A stretch of 64,000 nucleotides of DNA, taken from Bradyrhizobium sp. Arg816. Lineage in GTDB: Bacteria > Pseudomonadota > Alphaproteobacteria > Rhizobiales > Xanthobacteraceae. Shown here in pieces: positions 7,763-15,152 of the stretch (position 1 is its first letter; the number at the start of each line of letters is the position of its first letter). The stretch is from positions 558,001 to 622,000 of the forward strand of contig NZ_JAPRAQ010000002.1 of NCBI RefSeq assembly GCF_029989365.1, given 5' to 3'. A program made the translations under genes and the position numbers. A model generated the notes under the pieces. The model saw only the letters and a program-made list of their open reading frames with translations, searched no databases and was not told the DNA's origin.

Positions 7763-8449
7763 ATGACCAAACCCAGCATCGTTTTCGCACACGGCCTTTG
7801 GGCCGACGGATCGTGCTTCGGCAAGCTGATCCCGACGCTGCAAGCCGAAGGCCATGAGGTCATGGCGAGCCAGCACGGGCTCGATTCACTCGCAACAGAT
7901 GTCGCCTGCGTGACGGCGTGTTTTGGCCGTGTTCCCGGACCCGTGGTCCTCGTCGGCCATTCCTATGGTGGCACGCTCATCACGCACGCCGGCACCGATC
8001 CGCGGGTGGCCGCGCTGGTCTACATCGCAGCGCTCGCGCCCGATGCCGATGAAACCTCGCAGAGCCAGATTGCAAAATTTCCGACGACGCAGGTGTTTGG
8101 CCACATCGACGCGCCGGCGGGCCGTGTCTGGCTCAAGCCAAGCGGCCTGACGCACTTTGCCGGCGACCTGCCCGAGGCCGAGCAGAAGCTGGTCTACGCG
8201 ACGCAAGGGGCGCCGGTTGCGGATCTCCTTACCCAGAAGGCCGATGGCACCGCGTGGAACGCGAAACCGAGCTGGTACATCCTCGCCAGCAAGGACCAGA
8301 CGGTTCACCCCGATCTGCAGCACTTCGTCTCGAAGCGCATGAACGCCACCGTGACCGAAGTGCCTTCGTCCCACGTCCCCATGCTGTCGAAGCCGGATGT
8401 GGTTTTGGACGTGATCCGTAAGGCAGCGAGTGCGATCGCGGCGAAGTGA
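7763..8449 (+). CDS. Alpha/beta-fold hydrolase
   Basis: A 228-aa cytosolic alpha/beta hydrolase of the small EstC/pyrethroid-esterase-like type. FAHGLWADGSCF (about residues 8-19) is the oxyanion-hole loop. The nucleophile elbow is GHSYGG, with Ser67. A late aspartate (ASKDQTVHPD) and histidine (SSHVPMLSKP) complete the triad. The usual lid is short. No neighbour indicates its substrate. Aryl esterase, lactonase or plant-metabolite hydrolase activities are known in relatives. Confidence 0.87.
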   Translation: MTKPSIVFAHGLWADGSCFGKLIPTLQAEGHEVMASQHGLDSLATDVACVTACFGRVPGPVVLVGHSYGGTLITHAGTDPRVAALVYIAALAPDADETSQSQIAKFPTTQVFGHIDAPAGRVWLKPSGLTHFAGDLPEAEQKLVYATQGAPVADLLTQKADGTAWNAKPSWYILASKDQTVHPDLQHFVSKRMNATVTEVPSSHVPMLSKPDVVLDVIRKAASAIAAK

Positions 8450-8552
8450 CATTAGCCGTCCAAGCCAATGTCGTTCTTCAAATCGGGTCCGGGCGGCGCA
8501 TGCCGACCGGACCATTGGCCAAATACACAATACAATTTCTGCGTTTCCTAAT

Positions 8553-8567
8553 ATCGAATAATTCGAT
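8553..8567. promoter_or_regulatory. Palindromic site in an AT-rich promoter region
   Basis: ATCGAATAATTCGAT is a perfect inverted repeat around a central A. It lies in an AT-rich island (about 8510-8600) upstream of the 52-codon ORF and downstream of the hydrolase gene. The contrast with the GC-rich surroundings suggests a promoter/operator. The cognate regulator is unknown; the nearby LysR protein is one possibility. Confidence 0.4.
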
Positions 8568-8689
8568 TGTAACCGCCAATATTATTCGTTTGTCAAAATC
8601 ACTCTTCTGCGTAGCTTGGGCAGCGTGGCATCGCCGGTTGCCCGCGAAGGCCGCTTCCTGCAGACGCCTCACGCACACCAGGAGTGATC

Positions 8690-8848
8690 ATGATTACGAC
8701 ATCACAGGGCGAAGCGTCATTCTTCCACCTGCTGCTCCGCTGGGTCACCTATCGGTTGGCACAAACGATGGCGGCAATCGCGCCGGTGCACCGCGCTGGC
8801 GAAATCGCGGCCGCGGCCGCGGCGAGCAACAATCCCTCGGGGGCGTAA
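8690..8848 (+). CDS. Small hypothetical protein, 52 aa
   Basis: An ATG at 8690 with AGGAG 6-7 bp upstream opens a frame ending at TAA 8846-8848. The product starts MITTSQGEASFFHLLLRW, continues through a weakly hydrophobic amphipathic stretch to HRAGEIAAAAAASNN, and has no known domain. Evidence that it is real: a strong ribosome-binding site, third-position GC bias like true genes here, its own AT-rich upstream region with a palindrome, and a stop just 8 bp from the convergent LysR stop. The function is unknown. Confidence 0.55.
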   Translation: MITTSQGEASFFHLLLRWVTYRLAQTMAAIAPVHRAGEIAAAAAASNNPSGA

Positions 8849-8856
8849 ACCAGCCG

Positions 8857-9750
8857 TCAGCGGCGCTTGCGGGCGCCGCGCGCCGGCGTTTCCGTCACGC
8901 GCCGGCTCTGTTCGACCGCGAGATCGCGCATGATCGCTATCGCGCTCTGCACGTGGTCGTCGGGCTGGTCGACCGAATAGACGACATAGGCCGGCATCGA
9001 GAATTTCGGCGCTCCCACCACCAAGTGCAGCCGCCGCGCCTTCAGCAGCGGCTCGACGATCCGGTGCGCAAAATAGCCGGAGCCGCCGTTGGCGAGAACG
9101 TGCTGCAGCCCGAGCCAGCCGATGTTGGCGGTCAGCGCAGGCCCGGCGAAATTGGGAAAGACGGCACTGTGCCGGGCGTAGAATTCGGGCCCCCAGTCGA
9201 CATAGACGTAGCCGTCCTGCGGCTCCGGATCGCTCCTGGGATTGGTCGAGACCAGCACGAGCTGCTCCTCGATCAGCAACTCGACCTTGAGGCCGGGGCG
9301 GCTTTGCGGGGTGTACATCACGCCGATGTCGATGCGGCCCTCGACCAGCCCCTGCATCAATTCCGGCTCGAGCGCGCTCTCGGCGCGGATGGAGATTTGC
9401 GGATTGGCCTCCTGCATGCGCGGTACCCAAAGCAGCAGGAACTCCTCCCACAGGCCGATGCGGCCTCCGACCACCAGCGCCCCGCTAAATCCCTTGGGGA
9501 CGCCGACGTCGTGGCGGGCCTGCTCGACGGTGCGAACAAGCGTCGAAGCGTGGCGCTGGAACTGTCGCCCGGCCGCCGTCAGCGCGGCACCGGCCTTGTT
9601 GCGTACGAACAGCGTGCAACCGAGCAGTTCTTCGAGGCTGTGGATCCGCGTGCTGACGGTGGACTGGCTGACGTGAAGGCGCTCGGCGGCCGTGATGAAA
9701 TTGCCGGTCGCGACCACGGTCAGGAATGTACGCGCGAGCTCGGTATCCAG
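8857..9750 (-). CDS. LysR-family transcriptional regulator
   Basis: An N-terminal winged helix (ITAAERLHVSQSTVSTRIHS) followed by a LysR substrate-binding domain with GRIDIGVMYTP identifies the family. The first GTG in frame (9717) would cut off most of helix 1. The frame continues upstream through DTELARTFLTVVATG, the usual LysR beginning, to a CTG at 9748-9750, with GAGG 7-8 bp before it and an in-frame TGA just beyond. I therefore take CTG as the start, giving 297 aa. It precedes no obvious operon. Targets may include the 52-aa ORF or the HAD gene 75 bp upstream on the same strand. Confidence 0.85.
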   Translation of the reverse strand: MDTELARTFLTVVATGNFITAAERLHVSQSTVSTRIHSLEELLGCTLFVRNKAGAALTAAGRQFQRHASTLVRTVEQARHDVGVPKGFSGALVVGGRIGLWEEFLLLWVPRMQEANPQISIRAESALEPELMQGLVEGRIDIGVMYTPQSRPGLKVELLIEEQLVLVSTNPRSDPEPQDGYVYVDWGPEFYARHSAVFPNFAGPALTANIGWLGLQHVLANGGSGYFAHRIVEPLLKARRLHLVVGAPKFSMPAYVVYSVDQPDDHVQSAIAIMRDLAVEQSRRVTETPARGARKRR

Positions 9751-9825
9751 GGGCGCACCTCACACATCGACATTGTCGATATGAAAGGCGCTGTCTTGAA
9801 GGATGTCAAATTGAAGGAGTGCCGC

Positions 9826-10545
9826 TCAGCACCCGAGCCTGTCGGCGACCCCGCCAAAATCCTTGGCGACGATGTCCCAATTGCCGGTCGCCTCGAAATC
9901 GACCTTCTGGAGCGGACCGTATTCGGTCGGCCGCGCCACGAACGCGGTCTTCAGCCCGTTCTTCTGGGCGGCGGCGAGATCGCCGTTGTGGGCGGCGACC
10001 ATCATCACCTGCTCCGGCTTGAGGCCGAGCAGGCGCGCGGCGCCGAGATAGGTCTCGGGATCGGGCTTGTAGTGCTCGAACAGCTCGGCCGACATGATGA
10101 GGTCCCACGGCAGGCCTGCGAATTTCGCCATGTTGGTGAGCAGCGCGACGTTGCCGTTCGACAGCGGCGAGATCACGAATTTGGTCTTGAGGCGGGTCAG
10201 GCCGGCGACGCTGTCGGGCCAGGGATTGAGGCGGTGCCAGCCCTTGGTGAGATAGTCGAGATCGGCGTCGGTGAGGCCCTTGATCGAGAATTGCGCGACC
10301 AGCTTTTCCAGCGAGCGGCGGTGCAGATCGTCGAGCATGACATAGCCGCGCTCGGGATGTTTGCGCACGTCGTCCATCGAGGCCATGTACATGCCGCGCC
10401 AGCCGTCGACCAGAGCGGTCCAGTCGGCGCTGATCCCGCGGCCCTTCGCCCACCACATGAAGTCGGTGATCAGGCTGGTGCGCCAGTCGACTACGGTGCC
10501 GAACACGTCGAACACGAGGGCTTTGACGGCGGAGAGATCGGACAT
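9826..10545 (-). CDS. HAD-superfamily protein, haloacid dehalogenase type II-like
   Basis: A 239-aa cytosolic protein. Motif I is VFDVFGTVVDWR (about residues 11-22), whose DxFGT form is typical of L-2-haloacid dehalogenases rather than HAD phosphatases. Motif II is SPLSNGN, motif III the lysine in EHYKPDPETY, and motif IV AAHNGDLAAA. The HAD nucleophile is the first aspartate. The family removes halide from 2-haloalkanoic acids, but many chromosomal members have unknown natural substrates. It occupies a place next to glpX where several related genomes have other genes, so it may be a lineage-specific insertion. Confidence 0.85.
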   Translation of the reverse strand: MSDLSAVKALVFDVFGTVVDWRTSLITDFMWWAKGRGISADWTALVDGWRGMYMASMDDVRKHPERGYVMLDDLHRRSLEKLVAQFSIKGLTDADLDYLTKGWHRLNPWPDSVAGLTRLKTKFVISPLSNGNVALLTNMAKFAGLPWDLIMSAELFEHYKPDPETYLGAARLLGLKPEQVMMVAAHNGDLAAAQKNGLKTAFVARPTEYGPLQKVDFEATGNWDIVAKDFGGVADRLGC

Positions 10546-10570
10546 GGGCGCTTCCCCTGATTGTTCTTGT

Positions 10571-10698
10571 TGTCATTCCGGGGCGATGGCACCGGGGCCG
10601 GCCTTCGGCCAGCCCGATGACAGCTCCACATCGAGCCCGGAATCCAGAAGTTGTTGCGCAAGATTCCGGGTTCTCGCTTCCCGAGCCCCGGAATGACG
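10571..10698. repeat. Dispersed palindromic element, family A
   Basis: A 128-bp intergenic element. GTCATTCCGGGGC at 10572-10584 is repeated in perfect inverted form at 10685-10697. An inner GCCGGCCTTCGGCC-type hairpin sits near 10597-10610. It has no coding capacity and lies between the HAD and glpX genes. The structure fits a MITE/REP-like repeat of the kind scattered through Bradyrhizobium genomes and may also stop transcription. Confidence 0.7.
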
Positions 10699-10705
10699 GA
10701 GGGCG

Positions 10706-11707
10706 TCAGTCCAGATGGAACTTCGCCAACTCACGATGCTCGGCCTTGATGTAGCGCACGGTGCCGGTGACGGAGCGCATCACGACCGTCTCGGTCTCGA
10801 TCACGCCGTCCTTGCGGAACTTGACGCCCGACAGCAGCGAGCCGGTGGTGACGCCGGTGGCGGCGAAAAGGCAGTCGCCGCGCGCCATGTCCTCGATGCC
10901 GTAGATCATCTTGGGATCGTTGACGCCCATCTTGGCGGCGCGCTCGCGCTTCTCGTCGGAATCCAGGATCAGGCGGCACTGCATCTGGCCACCGATGCAG
11001 CGCAGCGCCACGGCCGCGAGCACGCCTTCCGGCGCGCCGCCGGTGCCGAGATACATGTCGACGCCGGTGTTGTCAGGGTCGGCACAGTGGATCACGCCGG
11101 CAACGTCGCCGTCGGTGATGAGGCGGACGGCGGCGCCGGTCGAGCGCACGCTCTCGATGATGCTGGCATGGCGCGGACGGTCGAGCACGAGAACGGTGAT
11201 GCCATCCGGCTGGACGCCCTTGGCCTTGGCGAGGCGGCGGACGTTGTCAGCCGGCGTCGCATCGAGATCGACGACGCCCTTGTCGTAGCCCGGCCCGATC
11301 GCAAGCTTCTGCATGTAGACGTCGGGCGCGTGCAGCAGCGTGCCGCCGTCGGCCATCGCCATGGTGGCAATCGAGCCCGGCATGTTCTTGGCGCACAGCG
11401 TGGTGCCTTCGAGCGGGTCGACCGCGATGTCGACCTGCGGGCCGGCGTTCATGCCGACCTTCTCGCCGATGAACAGCATCGGCGCTTCGTCGCGCTCGCC
11501 CTCTCCGATCACGATGGTGCCCTCGATCGGCAGCTTGTTGAGCTCGCGCCGCATGGCGTCCACGGCGGCCTGGTCGGCCGCCTTTTCGTTGCCGTGCCCG
11601 CGCAGCCGCGCCGAAGACACCGCCGCCCGCTCCGTCACCCGCACGATCTCCAGCGTGAGAATGCGCTCGAGCAACGCGTGCGGCGGGACTGAAATATGGG
11701 TCGACAT
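10706..11707 (-). CDS. glpX: Class II fructose-1,6-bisphosphatase
   Basis: A 333-aa GlpX-type phosphatase that hydrolyses fructose 1,6-bisphosphate to fructose 6-phosphate in gluconeogenesis and, in autotrophs, the Calvin cycle (some also act on sedoheptulose 1,7-bisphosphate). Metal-site motifs are visible: GEGERDEAPM (68-77) and DPLEGT (97-102). The length is normal. It follows hom and the aminotransferase gene on the same strand, a linkage common in alphaproteobacteria, but a 139-bp gap with a palindromic repeat separates it from hom, so it may have its own promoter. Confidence 0.95.
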   Translation of the reverse strand: MSTHISVPPHALLERILTLEIVRVTERAAVSSARLRGHGNEKAADQAAVDAMRRELNKLPIEGTIVIGEGERDEAPMLFIGEKVGMNAGPQVDIAVDPLEGTTLCAKNMPGSIATMAMADGGTLLHAPDVYMQKLAIGPGYDKGVVDLDATPADNVRRLAKAKGVQPDGITVLVLDRPRHASIIESVRSTGAAVRLITDGDVAGVIHCADPDNTGVDMYLGTGGAPEGVLAAVALRCIGGQMQCRLILDSDEKRERAAKMGVNDPKMIYGIEDMARGDCLFAATGVTTGSLLSGVKFRKDGVIETETVVMRSVTGTVRYIKAEHRELAKFHLD

Positions 11708-11798
11708 CGGCTAACTCCTTCGGAACAGTTTTGGACGGAAATCTCCGTCCGCATCAACTCGTAACACCCACAGTTCGTTCGAACCGCGTCTTATTGTT

Positions 11799-11849
11799 TG
11801 AGCATGACCTTTCCGGAAAACCGCTTCACATTTTTCCGGGGCATGCTCA
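11799..11849. repeat. Dispersed palindromic element, family B, at the hom stop codon
   Basis: TGAGCATG at 11799-11806 and CATGCTCA at 11842-11849 are the perfect outer arms, with TCCGGAAAA and TTTTTCCGG as inner arms. The whole 51 bp can fold into one hairpin. The hom stop codon (complement of 11847-11849) lies inside the element, so it inserted exactly at, or supplied, the end of the gene. It probably terminates hom transcription. Confidence 0.7.
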
Positions 11850-13163
11850 GTTCTTCTCGATCCGGATCACCTGCGGCCGTCCGCTGATCACCTTGTCCTT
11901 CTGCACGGCGGAGAGCGCGCGGCGCACGGCGTCCTCATGCGTCGCATAGGTGATCAGGATGACGGGCACGGGCACCGCCTTGCCGTTCGCCGGCGCAGCG
12001 CCGCCATTGGGATGACGCTGCACGATCGACTCGATCGAAATCTTCTGCTCCGCGAGCCGGGTCGCGATCGCGGCCGCAGTGCCCGGGAAATCCCGCGCCA
12101 GCAGGCGGATATAGTAGCCGCCCTCATGCCGCTCCATCGGCGCCTTCTTGGTGTCGCGCAGATGCGAGATCGGCCGGCCGAACGGATTGGCGCGGATGCC
12201 GCGCGCAACGTCGGCGATGTCGGCGACGACGGCGGATGCGGTCGCAGCACCGCCGGCGCCGGGGCCGACCAGCGTGATCGGAGGGATGCCCTCGCCATCG
12301 ATCGTGACCGCATTGGTGACACCCATCACCTGCGCGATCGAGGAGGATTTTGGAACCATGGTCGGGTGCACGCGCTGCTCGATCCCCTTGGCGGTGCGAA
12401 CCGCAACACCGAGCAGCTTGAGCCGGTAACCGAGATCGTCGGCCGCGCGCAGATCTTCCGGCGCGATGGATGAGATACCTTCGACATACACCGCGCTTTG
12501 AGCAACTTTCGTGCCGAAAGCGAGGCTGGCGAGAATGGCAAGTTTTTGCGCGGTGTCATGGCCATCGACGTCGAAGGACGGATTGGCCTCGGCGTAGCCG
12601 AGCCGCTGCGCATCCTTGAGGCATTCGGCGAACGACAGCCCCTCCTGCTCCATCCGCGTCAGGATGTAATTGCAGGTGCCGTTAAGGATGCCGTAGACGC
12701 GGGTGACCCCGGTTCCGGCAAGCCCTTCGCGTAACGTTTTGATGACAGGGATCGCGGCGCCGACCGCTGCCTCGAAATTCAGCGCGCCGCCGTGCTTTTC
12801 GGCGGCCTTGGCAAGCTTCAGGCCGTGCTTGGCGAGCAGCGCCTTGTTGGCGGTGACGACCGACTTGCCCGCATTCAGTGCCGCTTCGACCGCAGAGAGA
12901 GCGGGATCACCGGCGCCGCCCATCAGCTCGACGAAGCAGTCGATGCCGGGATGCGTGGCCAGTGCCATGGGGTCCCTGGCCCATTCGACGCCGCGCAGGT
13001 CGACGCCGCGCTTCTTCGCCTTCGAACGCGCGGTGACGGCGACGACGCGAATGCCGCGGCCGCTGCGGCCCGCGAGCACGCGGGCCTGGGTCTCGATTAA
13101 ACGGACAACTTCGGCGCCCACGGTGCCGAGCCCCGCTATGCCCACTTTCAGGGGTGCAACCAT
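11847..13163 (-). CDS. hom: Homoserine dehydrogenase
   Basis: A 438-aa enzyme that reduces aspartate semialdehyde to homoserine, the branch toward threonine and methionine. The Rossmann loop GLGTVG is at residues 11-16, and the catalytic-domain segments NGTCNYILTRM and AQRLGYAEANPSFDVDGHDTAQK (shown in parts) follow. A C-terminal ACT domain (GGYYIRLLARDFPGTAAAIA) points to feedback control by threonine. It starts 30 bp after the aminotransferase stop, so the two form an operon for the aspartate family. Confidence 0.96.
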   Translation of the reverse strand: MVAPLKVGIAGLGTVGAEVVRLIETQARVLAGRSGRGIRVVAVTARSKAKKRGVDLRGVEWARDPMALATHPGIDCFVELMGGAGDPALSAVEAALNAGKSVVTANKALLAKHGLKLAKAAEKHGGALNFEAAVGAAIPVIKTLREGLAGTGVTRVYGILNGTCNYILTRMEQEGLSFAECLKDAQRLGYAEANPSFDVDGHDTAQKLAILASLAFGTKVAQSAVYVEGISSIAPEDLRAADDLGYRLKLLGVAVRTAKGIEQRVHPTMVPKSSSIAQVMGVTNAVTIDGEGIPPITLVGPGAGGAATASAVVADIADVARGIRANPFGRPISHLRDTKKAPMERHEGGYYIRLLARDFPGTAAAIATRLAEQKISIESIVQRHPNGGAAPANGKAVPVPVILITYATHEDAVRRALSAVQKDKVISGRPQVIRIEKN

Positions 13164-13193
13164 GATGCTTTAGAAAACCTGCCGAAGAGAAAC

Positions 13194-14414
13194 TTAACGC
13201 CGATTGGCGAGCGGAACGACGTTGTGCAACGTTTCGATGCCGCTTTCAAGGAAGCGGCGCACGCCGCGCGCGGCCTGCCTGATCCGTTGCTCGTTTTCCA
13301 CCATGGCGATGCGGACATATCCTTCACCGTGCTCGCCGAAGCCGACGCCGGGCGAGACCGCGACGCCGGATTTCTCCACCATCAGGGTTGCGAACTGCAT
13401 GCTGCCGACGCTGCGGAAGGCCTCCGGCAGCGGCACCCATGCGAACATGGACGCTTCCGGCGGCGGGATCTCCCAGCCGGCACGGCCGAATGATTCCACA
13501 AGCGCGTCGCGGCGCTTGCGGTAGGTGTCGCGCATCTCCTTGATGCAATCGTCGGGGCCGTTCAGCGCGGCGGTCGCCGCGACCTGCACCGGCGTGAAGG
13601 CGCCGTAGTCGAGGTAGGATTTGACGCGGGCGAGCGCGGCGATCACGCGCTCGTTGCCGACCGCAAAGCCCATGCGCCAGCCCGCCATCGAATAGGTCTT
13701 CGACATCGAGGTGAACTCGACCGTGACGTCGATCGCGCCAGGCACCTGGAGCACCGAGGGCGGCGGGTTGTTCTCGTCGAAATAGACTTCGGCATAGGCG
13801 AGATCGGACAGGATCAGGATCTCGTGCTTCTTCGCGAACGCGACGAGGTCCTTGTAGAAGTCGAGGCTCGCGACATAGGCGGTCGGGTTCGAGGGGTAGC
13901 AGACGACGAGCGCGAGCGGCTTCGGGATCGAATGCACGATCGCCCGTTCCACCGCCTCGAAGAATTGCGGCGTCGGCTCCGAGGGCACCGAGCGGATAAC
14001 GCCGCCCGCCATCAGGAAGCCGAAGGCGTGAATCGGGTAGCTCGGGTTCGGACAGAGGATGACGTCGCCGGGCGCGGTGATCGCCTGCGCCACATTGGCA
14101 AAGCCCTCCTTCGAACCGAGTGTCGCGACGACCTGGGTGTCGGGGTTGAGCTTCACGCCGAAGCGGCGGGCGTAATAAGCGGCCTGGGCCCGGCGCAGCC
14201 CGGGGATGCCGCGGGAGGCCGAGTAGCGGTCGGTGCGCGGCTTGCCCAGCGTCTCCTTCAGCTTCTCCAGCACATGCGCCGGCGCCGGCAGGTCCGGATT
14301 GCCCATGCCGAGGTCGATGATGTCGGCGCCGGCATTCCGCGCGGCCGCCTTGGCCCGGTTGACCTGCTCGAACACGTAAGGCGGAAGGCGGCGGATGCGG
14401 TAAAACTCTTCCAT
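13194..14414 (-). CDS. alaC: Class I aminotransferase, AlaC type
   Basis: A 406-aa PLP enzyme starting MEEFYRIRRLPPYVFEQV, which is close to the beginning of E. coli AlaC (glutamate-pyruvate transaminase). The PLP lysine is K239 in SMSKTYSMAGWR; MGNPD and YPSNPTA are the usual cofactor-site motifs. Related sequences are often labelled LL-diaminopimelate aminotransferase; the sequence alone does not settle between alanine, methionine or diaminopimelate roles. The ATG at 14414 is chosen because upstream in-frame codons to 14504 add nonhomologous residues. It is cotranscribed with hom. Confidence 0.92.
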   Translation of the reverse strand: MEEFYRIRRLPPYVFEQVNRAKAAARNAGADIIDLGMGNPDLPAPAHVLEKLKETLGKPRTDRYSASRGIPGLRRAQAAYYARRFGVKLNPDTQVVATLGSKEGFANVAQAITAPGDVILCPNPSYPIHAFGFLMAGGVIRSVPSEPTPQFFEAVERAIVHSIPKPLALVVCYPSNPTAYVASLDFYKDLVAFAKKHEILILSDLAYAEVYFDENNPPPSVLQVPGAIDVTVEFTSMSKTYSMAGWRMGFAVGNERVIAALARVKSYLDYGAFTPVQVAATAALNGPDDCIKEMRDTYRKRRDALVESFGRAGWEIPPPEASMFAWVPLPEAFRSVGSMQFATLMVEKSGVAVSPGVGFGEHGEGYVRIAMVENEQRIRQAARGVRRFLESGIETLHNVVPLANRR

Positions 14415-14623
14415 GGCTCTCTGGGCTCCGGGCATCCGGTCAGGACAGAATCGACCGGCCATGACAGCCGCTCGGGAAAGCTCTCGCCCCCTCGCGAAAA
14501 TCACTCAAAATCAAACGCTTAGAGCAATATTCGACGGCAGGAGCTGAGGTCGTTCGCCCTGACTCTCGGCTGAACTGAGGTCTTTTAGCACGGCATGGCG
14601 GGGGCGCCAGCGATTACGCCGCG

Positions 14624-14899
14624 TTACTTGGCGTCTTTTGCGGCAACCGATTGGCGCTCGCGCGCGGCGGCCAGCTCGGCTTCGATCTTGGCGCGCTGGT
14701 CCGGCGGGATGATCGCCTGATCACGATCCGGCGGCAGATCGTGCACCGGAAGGTAGGAGCCGGGCTCCCTGGGATGGGCCTGCGCGTCGGTGGGCGTATA
14801 GTCAGCCAGCTGACTCGAGCAGCCGCCCAAGGCAAGCGCCGCCATCAGCAGCGCGCCACAGATCGGCAGCGACTTTTGCAGGTCCCTCAACGCCAACAC
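14624..14899 (-). CDS. Small putative lipoprotein
   Basis: A 91-aa protein. Residues 12-26 form a hydrophobic signal that ends in the lipobox LGGC (Cys27), so it should be lipidated and anchored in the envelope. The mature part is short, proline-rich (SYLPVHDLPPDRDQ) and ends in a charged helix (AKIEAELAAARERQ). Such small lipoproteins occur upstream of alaC-hom in related bacteria, but I know of no tested function. It has its own promoter region shared with phaC (253 bp divergent gap). Confidence 0.8.
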   Translation of the reverse strand: MLALRDLQKSLPICGALLMAALALGGCSSQLADYTPTDAQAHPREPGSYLPVHDLPPDRDQAIIPPDQRAKIEAELAAARERQSVAAKDAK

Positions 14900-15060
14900 T
14901 TGGGAAATCCCCTACTCATCCCAACGCAAGGCTGCCGGAGCTTAACCCGACAACCTGCCCAAGCTCAAACCATTGCTGCCCACAAATGGTACGAGCGAGA
15001 ATACTGCCAAGGCCCACGGTGGAAGAGGTGCACGCTGATTGTGACAAAACCAAGGGGCTT

Positions 15061-15077
15061 TGTCGCAGTGCAGCACA
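15061..15077. promoter_or_regulatory. Possible PHA-regulator site upstream of phaC
   Basis: TGTCGCAGTGCAGCACA is an imperfect palindrome rich in TGC/GCA half-sites, 76-92 bp before the phaC start. PhaR-type repressors of alphaproteobacteria bind TGC/GCA-rich palindromes in front of PHA genes. The match is only by eye, and no other copy in the window supports it. Confidence 0.3.
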
Positions 15078-15152
15078 TGTTGGAGCTTGTTTAACGCCAA
15101 ACATGCGAGCTTCGCGGTGACGAATACGGAATGAATCGTTACTGTTCTGCTC

